Source: Bradyrhizobium sp. CER78
Lineage (GTDB): Bacteria > Pseudomonadota > Alphaproteobacteria > Rhizobiales > Xanthobacteraceae
Assembly (NCBI RefSeq): GCF_029846235.1
Contig: NZ_JARVWP010000001.1
Span: 558,001-622,000, forward strand
Direction of reading: 5' to 3'
Length of the DNA: 64,000 bases
Made by a program: the position numbers and the translations under genes. The notes beneath the pieces were generated by a model. The model was not told the origin of the DNA and searched no databases. It saw nothing but the letters and a program-made list of their open reading frames with translations. Positions 43,183 to 51,888 of the stretch are shown in pieces; positions within the stretch are counted from its first letter, which is position 1, and the number at the start of each line of letters is the position of its first letter.

Positions 43183-44505
43183 ATGTCCGAACAAACCGCT
43201 CAACCCGCGAGCGATCATCTCGACATCCATGACGTCGAGCGGCGGGTGAAGGCGATCTTCATCGGCTCGGTCGGAAATCTCGTCGAGTGGTACGATTTCT
43301 ACGCCTACACCGCATTCGCGCTGTATTTCGCGCCGGCGTTCTTCCCGCACAGCGATCCGGTGGTGCAGCAGCTCAATGCCGCGGTGCTGTTCGCCGCGAC
43401 CTTCCTGATGCGCCCGCTCGGCGGCTGGCTGTTCGGCTTCATCGCCGACCGCTACGGCCGGCGGCTGTCGTTGACCTTGTCGGTGGTCTGCATGTGCTTC
43501 GGCTCGCTGATCATCGCGGTGACGCCGACCTATGCCACGATCGGCTTTGCGGCCCCGGCGATCCTGGCGCTGGCCCGCATCATCGAGGGCCTCAGCCTCG
43601 GTGGCGAATATGGGGCAAGCGCCACCTATCTCAGCGAGGTCGCCGATCCCAAGCACCGCGGCTTCTACTCCAGCTTCCAATACGTCACGCTGATCGGCGG
43701 CCAGCTCACCGCGATCATCGTGCTGCTGTTGCTGCAGAAGGTGTTCCTGACGCCCGATGAGCTGAAGGCCTGGGGCTGGCGGATTCCGTTCGTGATCGGC
43801 GCAATGCTCGCGATCTTCGCCGCGGTGATGCGGCGCGGCCTGCACGAGACCGAGGCGTTCGAGGAGGCCAAGAAGGTCTCCAAGCCGACCGGCTCGATCG
43901 TCGGCCTCCTGAACTATCCCCGCGAATTGCTGCTGGTGGTCGGCCTCACCGCCGGCGGCACCGCGGCGTTCTACACCTTCACCACCTACATGCAGACCTT
44001 CGTGAAGCTGTCGGTCGGCCTCACCGAAGACCAGACCACCTTCGTGATCTTCGGCTCGCTGATCTTCGCGACCTTCCTGCAGCCGATCTATGGCGCGCTG
44101 TCCGACCGCATCGGCCGCAAGCCGCTCTTGATCTTCTTCGGCGTCGTTGGCACGCTGGCGACGATCCCGATCCTGACCGCACTGAAGGAGACCAAGTCGC
44201 CCTTCATCGCCTTCCTTTTGATCTGCGGCGCCTGGATCTTCGTCGCCGGCTACACCTCGATCAATGCGATCGTGAAGGCCGAGCTGTTCCCGACCAATGT
44301 CCGCGCACTCGGCGTCGGCCTGCCCTACGCCATCACGGTGTCGATCTTCGGCGGCACCGCGCCCGCGGTCGCGCTCTATTTCAAGAGCATCGGGCACGAG
44401 GACTGGTTCTATTATTATCTCAGCGGCATGATTTTCCTGTCGCTCTTGATCTACTCGACCATGCGCGACACCAAGCACGACTCCGCGATGCATCGCCACG
44501 AATGA
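43183..44505 (+). CDS. MFS transporter, MHS (metabolite:H+ symporter) family
   Basis: The 440-residue 12-helix transporter has the hallmark GSVGNLVEWYDFYAYT near residue 30, GGWLFGFIADRYGRR between TM2 and TM3 and SDRIGRKPLL in the second half. MHS members carry dicarboxylates, osmolytes or aromatic acids with protons. ATG 43183 has a strong GGGGAGG site. A molybdopterin oxidoreductase starts 13 bases after its stop, so they may be co-expressed. Confidence 0.94.
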   Translation: MSEQTAQPASDHLDIHDVERRVKAIFIGSVGNLVEWYDFYAYTAFALYFAPAFFPHSDPVVQQLNAAVLFAATFLMRPLGGWLFGFIADRYGRRLSLTLSVVCMCFGSLIIAVTPTYATIGFAAPAILALARIIEGLSLGGEYGASATYLSEVADPKHRGFYSSFQYVTLIGGQLTAIIVLLLLQKVFLTPDELKAWGWRIPFVIGAMLAIFAAVMRRGLHETEAFEEAKKVSKPTGSIVGLLNYPRELLLVVGLTAGGTAAFYTFTTYMQTFVKLSVGLTEDQTTFVIFGSLIFATFLQPIYGALSDRIGRKPLLIFFGVVGTLATIPILTALKETKSPFIAFLLICGAWIFVAGYTSINAIVKAELFPTNVRALGVGLPYAITVSIFGGTAPAVALYFKSIGHEDWFYYYLSGMIFLSLLIYSTMRDTKHDSAMHRHE

Positions 44506-44518
44506 TAGTGCAACGCCG

Positions 44519-45181
44519 ATGACCGACGACCAGGAGCCGCCCCAGAGCAAGCTGACGCGCAGCAAGCAGCGCTGGGCGCGCGAAGGCAAATTCCTGACCG
44601 GCAAGATCACCCGGCCGGAGGAGCAGCGCCTGCCGCCCGGCCAGCACCTGACCGCGGACTGGCCTGTGCTCGATCTCGGGATGCTGCCGAACGTGACGCG
44701 GGAGCGCTGGCGGCTCGACGTCTACGGCGCGGTCGAGCAGACGATCTACTGGGACTGGCCGCAATTCACGGCGCAGCCGCAGACCCAATTCGTCTCCGAC
44801 ATTCACTGCGTCACCACATGGTCGCGCTACGACAATCAGTGGGAGGGGCTCGCGACGCGCGACCTGCTCGCCGCCTGCCAGCCGCGCGAGGACGCGCGGT
44901 TCGTCGTGCTGCATTCGTATGACGGCTATACGACGAACCTGCCGCTCGAGGATTTTGCCGCCGAGGACGCGCTGCTCGCCCACAGCTGGTCGGGCACGCC
45001 GCTCGAGCAGGAGCACGGCGGCCCGGTGCGGCTGGTGGTGCCGCATCTGTATTTCTGGAAGAGCGCAAAATGGCTGCAGCGCATCGAATTCCTCACCGAC
45101 GATGCGCCGGGCTTCTGGGAGGTGCGCGGCTATCACAATCGCGGTGATCCCTGGACCGAACAGCGCTATTCTGGCGACTGA
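44519..45181 (+). CDS. Molybdopterin-dependent oxidoreductase, sulfite-oxidase-like (YedY family)
   Basis: The 220-residue Mo-cofactor domain has a C97 in DIHCVTTWSRYDNQ that would ligate molybdenum, and LVVPHLYFWKSAKW typical of the Oxidored_molyb fold. No signal peptide is seen, so it may act in the cytoplasm. It lacks the dimerisation domain of sulfite oxidases. It is followed by a hydrolase-OsmC fusion (28 bases). Substrates in this family are mostly unproven. Confidence 0.92.
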   Translation: MTDDQEPPQSKLTRSKQRWAREGKFLTGKITRPEEQRLPPGQHLTADWPVLDLGMLPNVTRERWRLDVYGAVEQTIYWDWPQFTAQPQTQFVSDIHCVTTWSRYDNQWEGLATRDLLAACQPREDARFVVLHSYDGYTTNLPLEDFAAEDALLAHSWSGTPLEQEHGGPVRLVVPHLYFWKSAKWLQRIEFLTDDAPGFWEVRGYHNRGDPWTEQRYSGD

Positions 45182-45209
45182 TAAACCAACGCAATGATGG
45201 AGCCCGCCC

Positions 45210-46430
45210 GTGCCGCACGAACGTTTTCAATTCACCGGTGTGGGCGGCCATCAGCTTGCCGCCGCCCTTGATACGCCCGACGGACCGATGAAGGCCTATG
45301 CGCTGTTTGCGCACTGCTTCACCTGCGGCAAGGATGTGCTGGCGGCAAAGCGCATCGCGGTCGCGCTCGCGGCCAAAGGCATCGCCACGCTGCGCTTCGA
45401 CTTCACCGGCCTCGGCTCCAGCGAAGGCGACTTCGCCAACTCGACCTTCTCCTCGAACGTCGCCGACCTGGTGCGCGCCGCGGACCATCTGCGCGAGACG
45501 CGCAAGGCGCCGGCAATCCTGATCGGCCATAGCCTCGGCGGTGCCGCGATCCTCGCGGCAGCGGGCCGGATCCCCGAGGCAAAGGCGGTCGTCACCATCG
45601 CCGCACCGTCCGATCCCGTTCATGTGACGCATTTCTTCAAGGACCGGATCGAGGACATCCGCGCGCAGGGCGAAGGCGAGGTATCGCTCGCCGGTCGCCC
45701 GTTCCGCATCAAGCGCGAATTCCTCGACGACGTCGCCGAGCAGAACTTGATGGCGCAGGTCAAGCAGCTGCACAAGGCGCTGCTGATCATGCACTCGCCG
45801 ACCGACGACACCGTCGGCATCGACAACGCCACCAACATCTTCATCGCGGCCAAGCACCCCAAGAGCTTCGTTTCGCTCGCCGGCGCCGATCATCTTCTGA
45901 GCGGCAAGCAGGATGCCGCCTATGTCGCCGATGTGATCGGCGCCTGGGCCGAGCGCTACGTCGATCTCACGCCGCAGCCGGCTGCCGACACCGGCGGCGC
46001 CCCGCGCAACGTCGTGGTGCAGGAGACCCGCAATGGCAAGTTCCAGCAGATCGTCACCACCGGTCAGCACCGGCTGATCGCCGACGAACCGGTCGCCGTC
46101 GGCGGCGATGACACCGGCCCCGGACCGTACGATTTCCTGCTCACCGGCCTCGGCGCCTGCACCTCGATGACGATGCGGATGTATGCCGACCGCAAGTCGC
46201 TGCCGGTCGATCGCATCACCGTGACGCTCCAGCACAACAAGATCTACGCCAGGGATTGCGAGGAGTGCGAGACGCGCGAGGGCATGCTCGACCAGATCGA
46301 GCGCGTCATCAGGATCGAGGGCGAGCTCGATGCCGACCAGCGCAAACGGCTGATGGAGATCGCCGACAAATGTCCGGTGCACAAGACGCTGACATCGGAG
46401 GTCCGCATCGTCACCAAGGCGGCGGAGTAG
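45210..46430 (+). CDS. Alpha/beta hydrolase fused to an OsmC-family domain
   Basis: The 406-residue fusion joins an alpha/beta hydrolase (nucleophile S108 in GHSLGGAA, residues about 1-255) to an OsmC-like peroxiredoxin domain (about 270-406). The OsmC half has both cysteines, C317 in GLGACTSM and C388 in DKCPVHK, so it could reduce organic peroxides. The start is GTG at 45210, seven bases after GGAG. Fusions of this type exist but their joint role is unclear. It may follow the molybdopterin gene in one transcript. Confidence 0.93.
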   Translation: MPHERFQFTGVGGHQLAAALDTPDGPMKAYALFAHCFTCGKDVLAAKRIAVALAAKGIATLRFDFTGLGSSEGDFANSTFSSNVADLVRAADHLRETRKAPAILIGHSLGGAAILAAAGRIPEAKAVVTIAAPSDPVHVTHFFKDRIEDIRAQGEGEVSLAGRPFRIKREFLDDVAEQNLMAQVKQLHKALLIMHSPTDDTVGIDNATNIFIAAKHPKSFVSLAGADHLLSGKQDAAYVADVIGAWAERYVDLTPQPAADTGGAPRNVVVQETRNGKFQQIVTTGQHRLIADEPVAVGGDDTGPGPYDFLLTGLGACTSMTMRMYADRKSLPVDRITVTLQHNKIYARDCEECETREGMLDQIERVIRIEGELDADQRKRLMEIADKCPVHKTLTSEVRIVTKAAE

Positions 46431-46646
46431 CTATTGGCGTAGTGGAACTTGGTCGACTGGTACCGGCATCGGAGCTGCGTTCCTTTCCCGCTTGCGGCCC
46501 TCCGCAGGCGGGCGCCGCCAAAATATCGAAAACAACCCCATGCAAAGGAGTCGGCGGCTGCCGGCGTTCGACCAAGCAACTTGACACGTCGGGCAACTCA
46601 GGGATATATTTCTAATATTCCGAAATCATGCGAGCCCCCTCACCGT
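46431..46646. other. Intergenic stretch with hairpin
   Basis: CCCGCTTGCGG and CCGCAGGCGGG (46487-46512) form a near-perfect hairpin. A TTGACA with ATATAT 17 bases on looks promoter-like but faces a gene on the other strand. Short open frames look like a worn repeat and not a gene. Confidence 0.5.
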
Positions 46647-48104
46647 CTACCCGCGCGCGGCGCGCTTGCCGGTCAGGCAGTTCGCCATGGTCCGCACCGC
46701 GGCGCCGATCTCGTTCTCGCGCCAGGCGGCGAAGCCGAGCAACAGGCCGTGGTCGCGTGGCCGCTGCAGCGCGAGGCTCGACAGCGCGCGCACCTCGACA
46801 CCGGCCGCCACCAGCCGCGCGACCGCATTCTGGTCCGCAGCGCCATCCTTGAAGCGGGCGATCAGCTGCATGCCGCCGGGCGGGACCTCGGCGGTGAGCA
46901 CCGGCGCAAGGTGCCGCGCCAGCGCCGCGGCGAGATGGTCGCGGCGCACGCGGTAGACGCGCCGCATCCGCCGGACATGCGCCAGGAAGTGCCCGTCGGC
47001 CATGAAGTCGGTCAGTGCCTCCTGGACGTGGACGGACGCGATCAGTCCGAGGTGACGCTGCGCGATCTCCATCGTCTGCGCCAGTGATGGCGGCACAACC
47101 AGATAGCCGATCCGGATGTCGGCGGTCATCGCTTTTGCAAACGTGCCGAGATAGAGCACGCGCCCCTCGCGATCGAGCCCCTGCAGCGCCGGCATCGGAC
47201 GGCTGTCATAGTGAAACTCGCCGTCGTAATCGTCCTCGACGATCCAGGTCTTGCCAGGCGTGGCCGCCGCCAGCAGCTCGGTGCGGCGCGCAACCGGCAT
47301 CACCCGTCCGGTCGGATGTTGATGCGAGGGCGTCGTGAACATGAGCCTGGGCGCGCGCACCGCGCGCATCCGCATCATGCCCCATTGATCGAGCCTGACG
47401 CCGACGACGTCGGCACCGGCCGCGCGAAACGCCGCCGCGGCGCCGGGATAACCGGGATCCTCGGTCCACACCGCGTCGCCGGGCGCGATGACGGTCGCGG
47501 CGATCAGCGTCAGCGCCGCCTGCGCGGCCGGCAGGATCAGGATCTGATCGGCCTCGGCATGCACGCCACGGCTGACCTCGAGGTAATCGCGCAAGGCCTC
47601 GCGCAGGCTCGGCCGGTTGACCACGGTTTGGTCGTTGAAGCGGCGGCGCAGCGCGCTGCGGCGCAGGCAGCGCGCCCAGATCTCGTGCGGAAACTCGCGC
47701 GCATCCGCCAGCCCGGAGCGCAGCGGCCGGAACTTCGCCTGGTAGGACAGCGGCCAATCCGTATCGGAGAGCTGCAAAGCCCAGGGCGACAACAGCGGTT
47801 TGCGGGGCGCCTCCCGCCTTGGCGCCGGCGCCGGTTTGGCGAAGCGCGCCTCGATGTCGTCGGTGACCACCGGCCGCCGCCGCGCAACGACGCGCAGATA
47901 GCCTTCGGCCGCGAGTTGCTCATAGGCATGCGTCACCGTGTTGCGCGACACGTCGAGCTCGGCCGACAGCGTGCGGCTCGACGGCAGCACAGTCCCGCTC
48001 CTGATCCGGCCGCTCGCCATCAGCGCGCGCAGCTGCTGGGTCAGTTGCGCGGTCAACGCGGCATCGTCAGCCCGCTTCAGCGTGAGCAATTCGGCGAGGA
48101 TCAA
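46647..48104 (-). CDS. MocR-type PLP-dependent transcriptional regulator (GntR helix-turn-helix)
   Basis: The 485-residue protein has an N-terminal GntR winged helix (SGTVLPSSRTLSAELDVSRNTVTHAYEQLAAEGYL) and a C-terminal aminotransferase fold with PLP-binding lysine K324 in LGTFAKAMTAD. TTG at 48104 is the start, with AAAGGAG five bases before it. It is divergent from the EamA exporter; the dyad 48129-48150 lies between. It likely responds to an amine or amino acid and controls the exporter. Confidence 0.94.
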   Translation of the reverse strand: MILAELLTLKRADDAALTAQLTQQLRALMASGRIRSGTVLPSSRTLSAELDVSRNTVTHAYEQLAAEGYLRVVARRRPVVTDDIEARFAKPAPAPRREAPRKPLLSPWALQLSDTDWPLSYQAKFRPLRSGLADAREFPHEIWARCLRRSALRRRFNDQTVVNRPSLREALRDYLEVSRGVHAEADQILILPAAQAALTLIAATVIAPGDAVWTEDPGYPGAAAAFRAAGADVVGVRLDQWGMMRMRAVRAPRLMFTTPSHQHPTGRVMPVARRTELLAAATPGKTWIVEDDYDGEFHYDSRPMPALQGLDREGRVLYLGTFAKAMTADIRIGYLVVPPSLAQTMEIAQRHLGLIASVHVQEALTDFMADGHFLAHVRRMRRVYRVRRDHLAAALARHLAPVLTAEVPPGGMQLIARFKDGAADQNAVARLVAAGVEVRALSSLALQRPRDHGLLLGFAAWRENEIGAAVRTMANCLTGKRAARG

Positions 48105-48128
48105 TCTGGCTCCTTTGTTCTGTACAAT

Positions 48129-48150
48129 CTGGCTCTTTCGAGAGAGCCAG
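48129..48150. promoter_or_regulatory. Perfect 8-bp dyad between MocR and EamA genes (candidate operator)
   Basis: CTGGCTCT and AGAGCCAG are separated by TTCGAG. An extra TCTGTACAATCTGG lies beside it. MocR regulators often bind such sites in the divergent gap. Confidence 0.55.
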
Positions 48151-48193
48151 TCTGATCCTATTCACAGGGGGTATCGCCCGCAAGGATTCTGTC

Positions 48194-49093
48194 GTGAACC
48201 AGTCACTCTCGCCCGCCAAGGCCGCTGCCCTGTTCATCGTCGTGGTGCTGGCCTGGGGCATCAACTGGTCGGTGACGAAAACGCTGGTCGAAGCGGTGCC
48301 GCCGCTATGGACCGCGTCGATCCGCAGCTGGGTGGCCCTGATCGCGCTGCTGGTGATCCTGCGCGCCAGCGGCAATCTGATCATTCCGCGGCTCGCCGAT
48401 GTCCCGGTCGTGCTCAGCGTGGCGCTGCTGCATATGACGTTCTTCTCGACACTGGTCGCCGCCGGCTTGCGCTATCTGCCAGCCAGCAAGGGCATCGTGC
48501 TGGGCTACACCACGCCATTGTGGGTCGCGCTCGCCGCGGGCGCCGCGCGGACTGAACGGCTCGGCGCGCTGAAACTCGTCGGCGTCGCGTCGGGGCTCGC
48601 CGGCCTCTGCGTGATCCTCAACCCGGCATCGCTGGACTGGAGCAATTTGCACGTGATCGCCGGTGCCGGCATGATCATCCTCGCCGCGATCTGTTGGGCT
48701 GGCAACATCATCTATATCCGCTCGCACCGCTGGATCGCAACGCCGCTGCAACTCCTGCTGTGGCAGGTGCTGGTCGCGACGCTGGTGTTGACCATGAGCG
48801 CGCTGGTCACCGAGGGCGTGCCCACAGTGACATGGTCATCACACCTCGTGCTGCTGTTCCTCTATTCCGGCTTCATTGGCACGGCGCTGGCCTATTGGGC
48901 GATGTCTGTTGTCAACAAGAGCCTGCCGGCGCTGACCACCTCGCTCGGCACGACGGGGACGCCGATCGTCGGCATCCTGAGCGCTGCGCTGCTGCTCGGC
49001 GAGCCGATCGATCTCTCGCTGGCGATTGCCGCCGCCCTGATCGTCGGCGGCATCGCGCTGAGCTCGCTCGCGGATGCGCCGGCGCGGGCCTAG
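48194..49093 (+). CDS. EamA family transporter (DMT superfamily)
   Basis: The 299-residue membrane protein has ten predicted helices in two EamA repeats; the first begins LFIVVVLAWGINWSVTKTL and the second ICWAGNIIYIRSH. It is probably a metabolite or amino acid exporter. The start is GTG at 48194, with AAGGA before it. It is divergent from a MocR regulator, a common pairing for controlled amino acid or drug export. Confidence 0.93.
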   Translation: MNQSLSPAKAAALFIVVVLAWGINWSVTKTLVEAVPPLWTASIRSWVALIALLVILRASGNLIIPRLADVPVVLSVALLHMTFFSTLVAAGLRYLPASKGIVLGYTTPLWVALAAGAARTERLGALKLVGVASGLAGLCVILNPASLDWSNLHVIAGAGMIILAAICWAGNIIYIRSHRWIATPLQLLLWQVLVATLVLTMSALVTEGVPTVTWSSHLVLLFLYSGFIGTALAYWAMSVVNKSLPALTTSLGTTGTPIVGILSAALLLGEPIDLSLAIAAALIVGGIALSSLADAPARA

Positions 49094-49234
49094 AGCAGGA
49101 TGAAGTTAAGTTGAAATGGTTTGACCACGGATTCGGTCCAACGCGGACCTCCGGACGTTTCGTACCCACCAGCGCCAGCCGCCTGCTCTTCGTCAGCGCC
49201 AGCCTGCTCGCGGATCGCCTCAGGCACGCCTGAC

Positions 49235-50356
49235 CTACTCGACGCCCCACAATTGCGGCGAAAGCAGCTCGGGAGCCAGTTTTATCTCGTCAATCGCGAT
49301 GGGACGTCGCACAACCCGGATCGCGGTCCACGCGCGATGGGAGCTCCTCGATAAGTATTGCTCCTTGAGCGAGATCCCATCTTCCGTAAGGCATGATTGG
49401 GTATTGTTATCGAATATTTCCGGCGTCATGTTGAACCAGCTACAGGTCTCACCGAGCACCGTGTCGGTCCCACCATCTCGTTTTGGTTGAGGACGTAGAG
49501 CACGAACCTGTGCCTGCTCTTCGGGGGGAGGCGTGTATCTATTGATAATCAGACGTTTGGGCGCGCCCGAAGCATCGCTCGCATACTCGAACCATGTTCG
49601 TGCGTGATCGCTAATGACCCGGATCGTCCTAAGTTTGCCCGCGGTTTCCTCCGTAAACTGCCAAGGGCCATGCCGGCGCACGATGCGGATTGCTCCGAGC
49701 TTCTCAGGCGGAAGCGCCTCCTGCATGACAACCTCGTGGTCCGGCTTCTCCGGCGGGATTGGCGGTAGTGTATCGCGGCCCGGCCAATCCAACGCAAAGG
49801 CAGAGGCCGGCGGCTGCACTTCTTCCGGCGACACAGGTCGGCGCTCGATCCGCGTTGCCTCGGCCGAAAAGATGACGTCTTTTGAGGGGCCTAACAGCTT
49901 CTGCGAAAGCTCGATGCCGTCGTCGGTGACACAGCTCAAAGCGATAGTGCCCGAATCGCGCGATATGCTCGACGGCCTACTCCGCGACACTTCCCACACC
50001 GTGCAGCTTTCGCCAAGGTGGATCTGTCGTTCGCCGATGTTGCGCGGCGCATATTCGATGAGTTCCTCGAACTCCGGGCCGCGTATGACCACTAGGGAGC
50101 TACCGTTCACCGATATTCTTGCGTCCTCGTGGTAGTACGTCACGTTCGGTGAGTCCGCATTAATGGCAACCTTGGTCCAGTCGCCATGATGGACCACAAT
50201 CTGACTGCCGGATTTGTAGAAGGATCCTCCGGTAGCCATTGTTATGGCATAGTCGGGCGGTTTCGCGCCGGGCGGTATGAACGTGCCTTTAGCAGCCGCG
50301 GCGGTGGCGACAAGGCAGAAGAGCGAAGGCAACAATAACCGCAAGGCGTACTCCAT
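49235..50356 (-). CDS. Exported protein with an internal duplication, unknown function
   Basis: The 373-residue protein has a signal peptide (LRLLLPSLFCLVATAAAA). Its two halves match: HGDW (57-60) and HGPW (229-232), LGESC (114-118) and LGETC (301-305), SCVTDDGIEL (141-150) and SCLTEDGISL (321-330), TRIERRPV and IRVVRRPI at the ends. Each repeat has two cysteines (C118, C142; C305, C322), probably disulfide-forming in the periplasm. A proline-rich linker (about 178-222) joins them. I recognise no family. Its base composition looks somewhat less GC-rich than its neighbours, so transfer is possible. Confidence 0.85.
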   Translation of the reverse strand: MEYALRLLLPSLFCLVATAAAAKGTFIPPGAKPPDYAITMATGGSFYKSGSQIVVHHGDWTKVAINADSPNVTYYHEDARISVNGSSLVVIRGPEFEELIEYAPRNIGERQIHLGESCTVWEVSRSRPSSISRDSGTIALSCVTDDGIELSQKLLGPSKDVIFSAEATRIERRPVSPEEVQPPASAFALDWPGRDTLPPIPPEKPDHEVVMQEALPPEKLGAIRIVRRHGPWQFTEETAGKLRTIRVISDHARTWFEYASDASGAPKRLIINRYTPPPEEQAQVRALRPQPKRDGGTDTVLGETCSWFNMTPEIFDNNTQSCLTEDGISLKEQYLSRSSHRAWTAIRVVRRPIAIDEIKLAPELLSPQLWGVE

Positions 50357-50585
50357 CGTACATCGGTATTGAGCTTTGCTCTCCTTGATAGTGGATGCGA
50401 ATTAACACAATCTGAAATGAACCAGGAGAAGGCGCTCAGGTCGAGTGAAGCCATCCGTGGGCGGTCGACTTCCGTGGCCCTTAGCGGACATTCACTTGGG
50501 CATCTTCAATGTCAGCTTTTTGACGGCAATCCGGTATCTCGCAATCCCCGCATGCGGGTACCCGATGCGTACACGTCCTAATCTC
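50357..50585. other. Intergenic stretch, no gene seen
   Basis: About 230 bases that are relatively AT-rich for the window. No open frame has family features, and I see no clear promoter pair. Confidence 0.5.
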
Positions 50586-50675
50586 ATCATGCTCCGAAGC
50601 ATGATCCGGAAAAGTCGAAGCGGTTTTCCCTCGCGACAAACGCGAACGCGTTTGCGCGGAGATCATCGCTCTTTT
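50586..50675. repeat. Dispersed palindrome, family G, copy 3
   Basis: CATGCTCCGAAGCATG is followed by ATCCGGAAAAGTCGAAGCGG and CGCGACAAACGCGAACGCG, a widespread Rhizobiales motif. Shorter versions occur at 3937 and 23868. Confidence 0.7.
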
Positions 50676-50679
50676 GGCT

Positions 50680-51735
50680 TCATGCCGTCGCGAGCGGCCT
50701 GACCCGGAGCGCGCCGCGCAGGCCGGCGCCGGTGCCGAGCATGATGCCGGCAATCGCGATGAAGGACGACAGCGAGAGCGTCGACAATCCGGTCAGCCCC
50801 TGCCCGACCGAGCAGCCGAATGCCATCACGCCGCCCGCGCCCATCAGCGCGGCGCCGCTGGCCGAGCGCAGCATGTGCTGCGGCGAGCGGTAGCCTTCGA
50901 GCTTGAAACGCCCGGTGGCGATCGCGGTGACCAGGCTGCCGGCAAACACGCCGAACACGGTGACGATGCCGAAATTGAGCGTCGAGCCGGTCGACAGCAT
51001 GACGTATTGCAGCGCATCGGCGATCGGCGCGATGAAGGTCAGCGAGGTCACCGGCACCGGATTGAAATCATCGGCGCCGAGATAACCGGTCGCGTACCAG
51101 CCGCCGGCCACCAGCAGCCCGACGATCAGGCCGGCCGCGATCTGGCCGGGCGACTTGCGGAACGGGGCATGGGCAAAGGCGAAGATGATCAGAATGGCCG
51201 CGAGCATCGCGGCCGCAACCATCCGCGCCGGCACCGCGCCGAGGCCGCTGCCTGCCAGCAGCGCCGGCACCGAATTGGCCGATACCGTGGCCTGCGAAGC
51301 CTGCACCATCGCGATCCGGGCCGGGGCGATCAGGCCCTTCAGCGTCATCTCAGCGAAGATGCCGAGCACGATCACGACCACGAAGGAACGTAGGTTGCCG
51401 CGCCCGAGCAGCACCAGCGCCCGCGAACCGCAGCCGTTCGACAGCACCATGCCGTAGCCGAACAAGAGCCCGCCGAGGAACATCACCGGCGCCGAGAAGG
51501 AAGGTTGCAGATAGATCGACTTGCCGAGATCGACGAGGCCGGCGGCTGCCAGCAGTTGGGAGGCCGCGATCGCAACCCCCATCGCCAGCGCGTAGGTGCG
51601 CACCAGGCGGCCATCGCCCTCCGCCCACCAGCCGCGCAGCCCGCTCATCATGCAGAAGCCGCTGAGCAGCCCGACCGAGCCGTAGATCAAGCCGATGATG
51701 AGGGCGGCGAGGATGACTGTTGTGGCTGGGTCCAT
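50680..51735 (-). CDS. YeeE/YedE family transporter (thiosulfate/sulfur)
   Basis: The 351-residue integral membrane protein has conserved cysteines in LLSGFCMMSGLRG, LSNGCGSRALVLLGRGNLRS and AFGCSVGQGLTG. These match the YeeE/TsuA group, which imports thiosulfate through cysteine relays. About nine hydrophobic segments are visible. ATG 51735 with GAGGA is the start. No TusA-like gene is adjacent. The substrate is inferred from the family. Confidence 0.92.
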   Translation of the reverse strand: MDPATTVILAALIIGLIYGSVGLLSGFCMMSGLRGWWAEGDGRLVRTYALAMGVAIAASQLLAAAGLVDLGKSIYLQPSFSAPVMFLGGLLFGYGMVLSNGCGSRALVLLGRGNLRSFVVVIVLGIFAEMTLKGLIAPARIAMVQASQATVSANSVPALLAGSGLGAVPARMVAAAMLAAILIIFAFAHAPFRKSPGQIAAGLIVGLLVAGGWYATGYLGADDFNPVPVTSLTFIAPIADALQYVMLSTGSTLNFGIVTVFGVFAGSLVTAIATGRFKLEGYRSPQHMLRSASGAALMGAGGVMAFGCSVGQGLTGLSTLSLSSFIAIAGIMLGTGAGLRGALRVRPLATA

Positions 51736-51756
51736 GCTAGATCCTCAAGAGTTCTC

Positions 51757-51883
51757 GTCATTGCGAGGAGCCAACGGGTCCGGCCTTCGGCCGGCCCGAT
51801 GATAAACTCCGCGACGAAGCAATCCATTCCATAGCATCCGCGCCCGAGGAACGATGGATTGCTTCGCTTCGCTCGCAATGACG
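51757..51883. repeat. Intergenic repeat, family A, copy 5
   Basis: GTCATTGCGAGGAGCCAACGG and GCTTCGCTCGCAATGACG form the ends, with AGCAATCCATTCC and GATGGATTGCTTCG inside and a GGCCTTCGGCCGGCCC insert. Confidence 0.88.
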
Positions 51884-51888
51884 GCATG

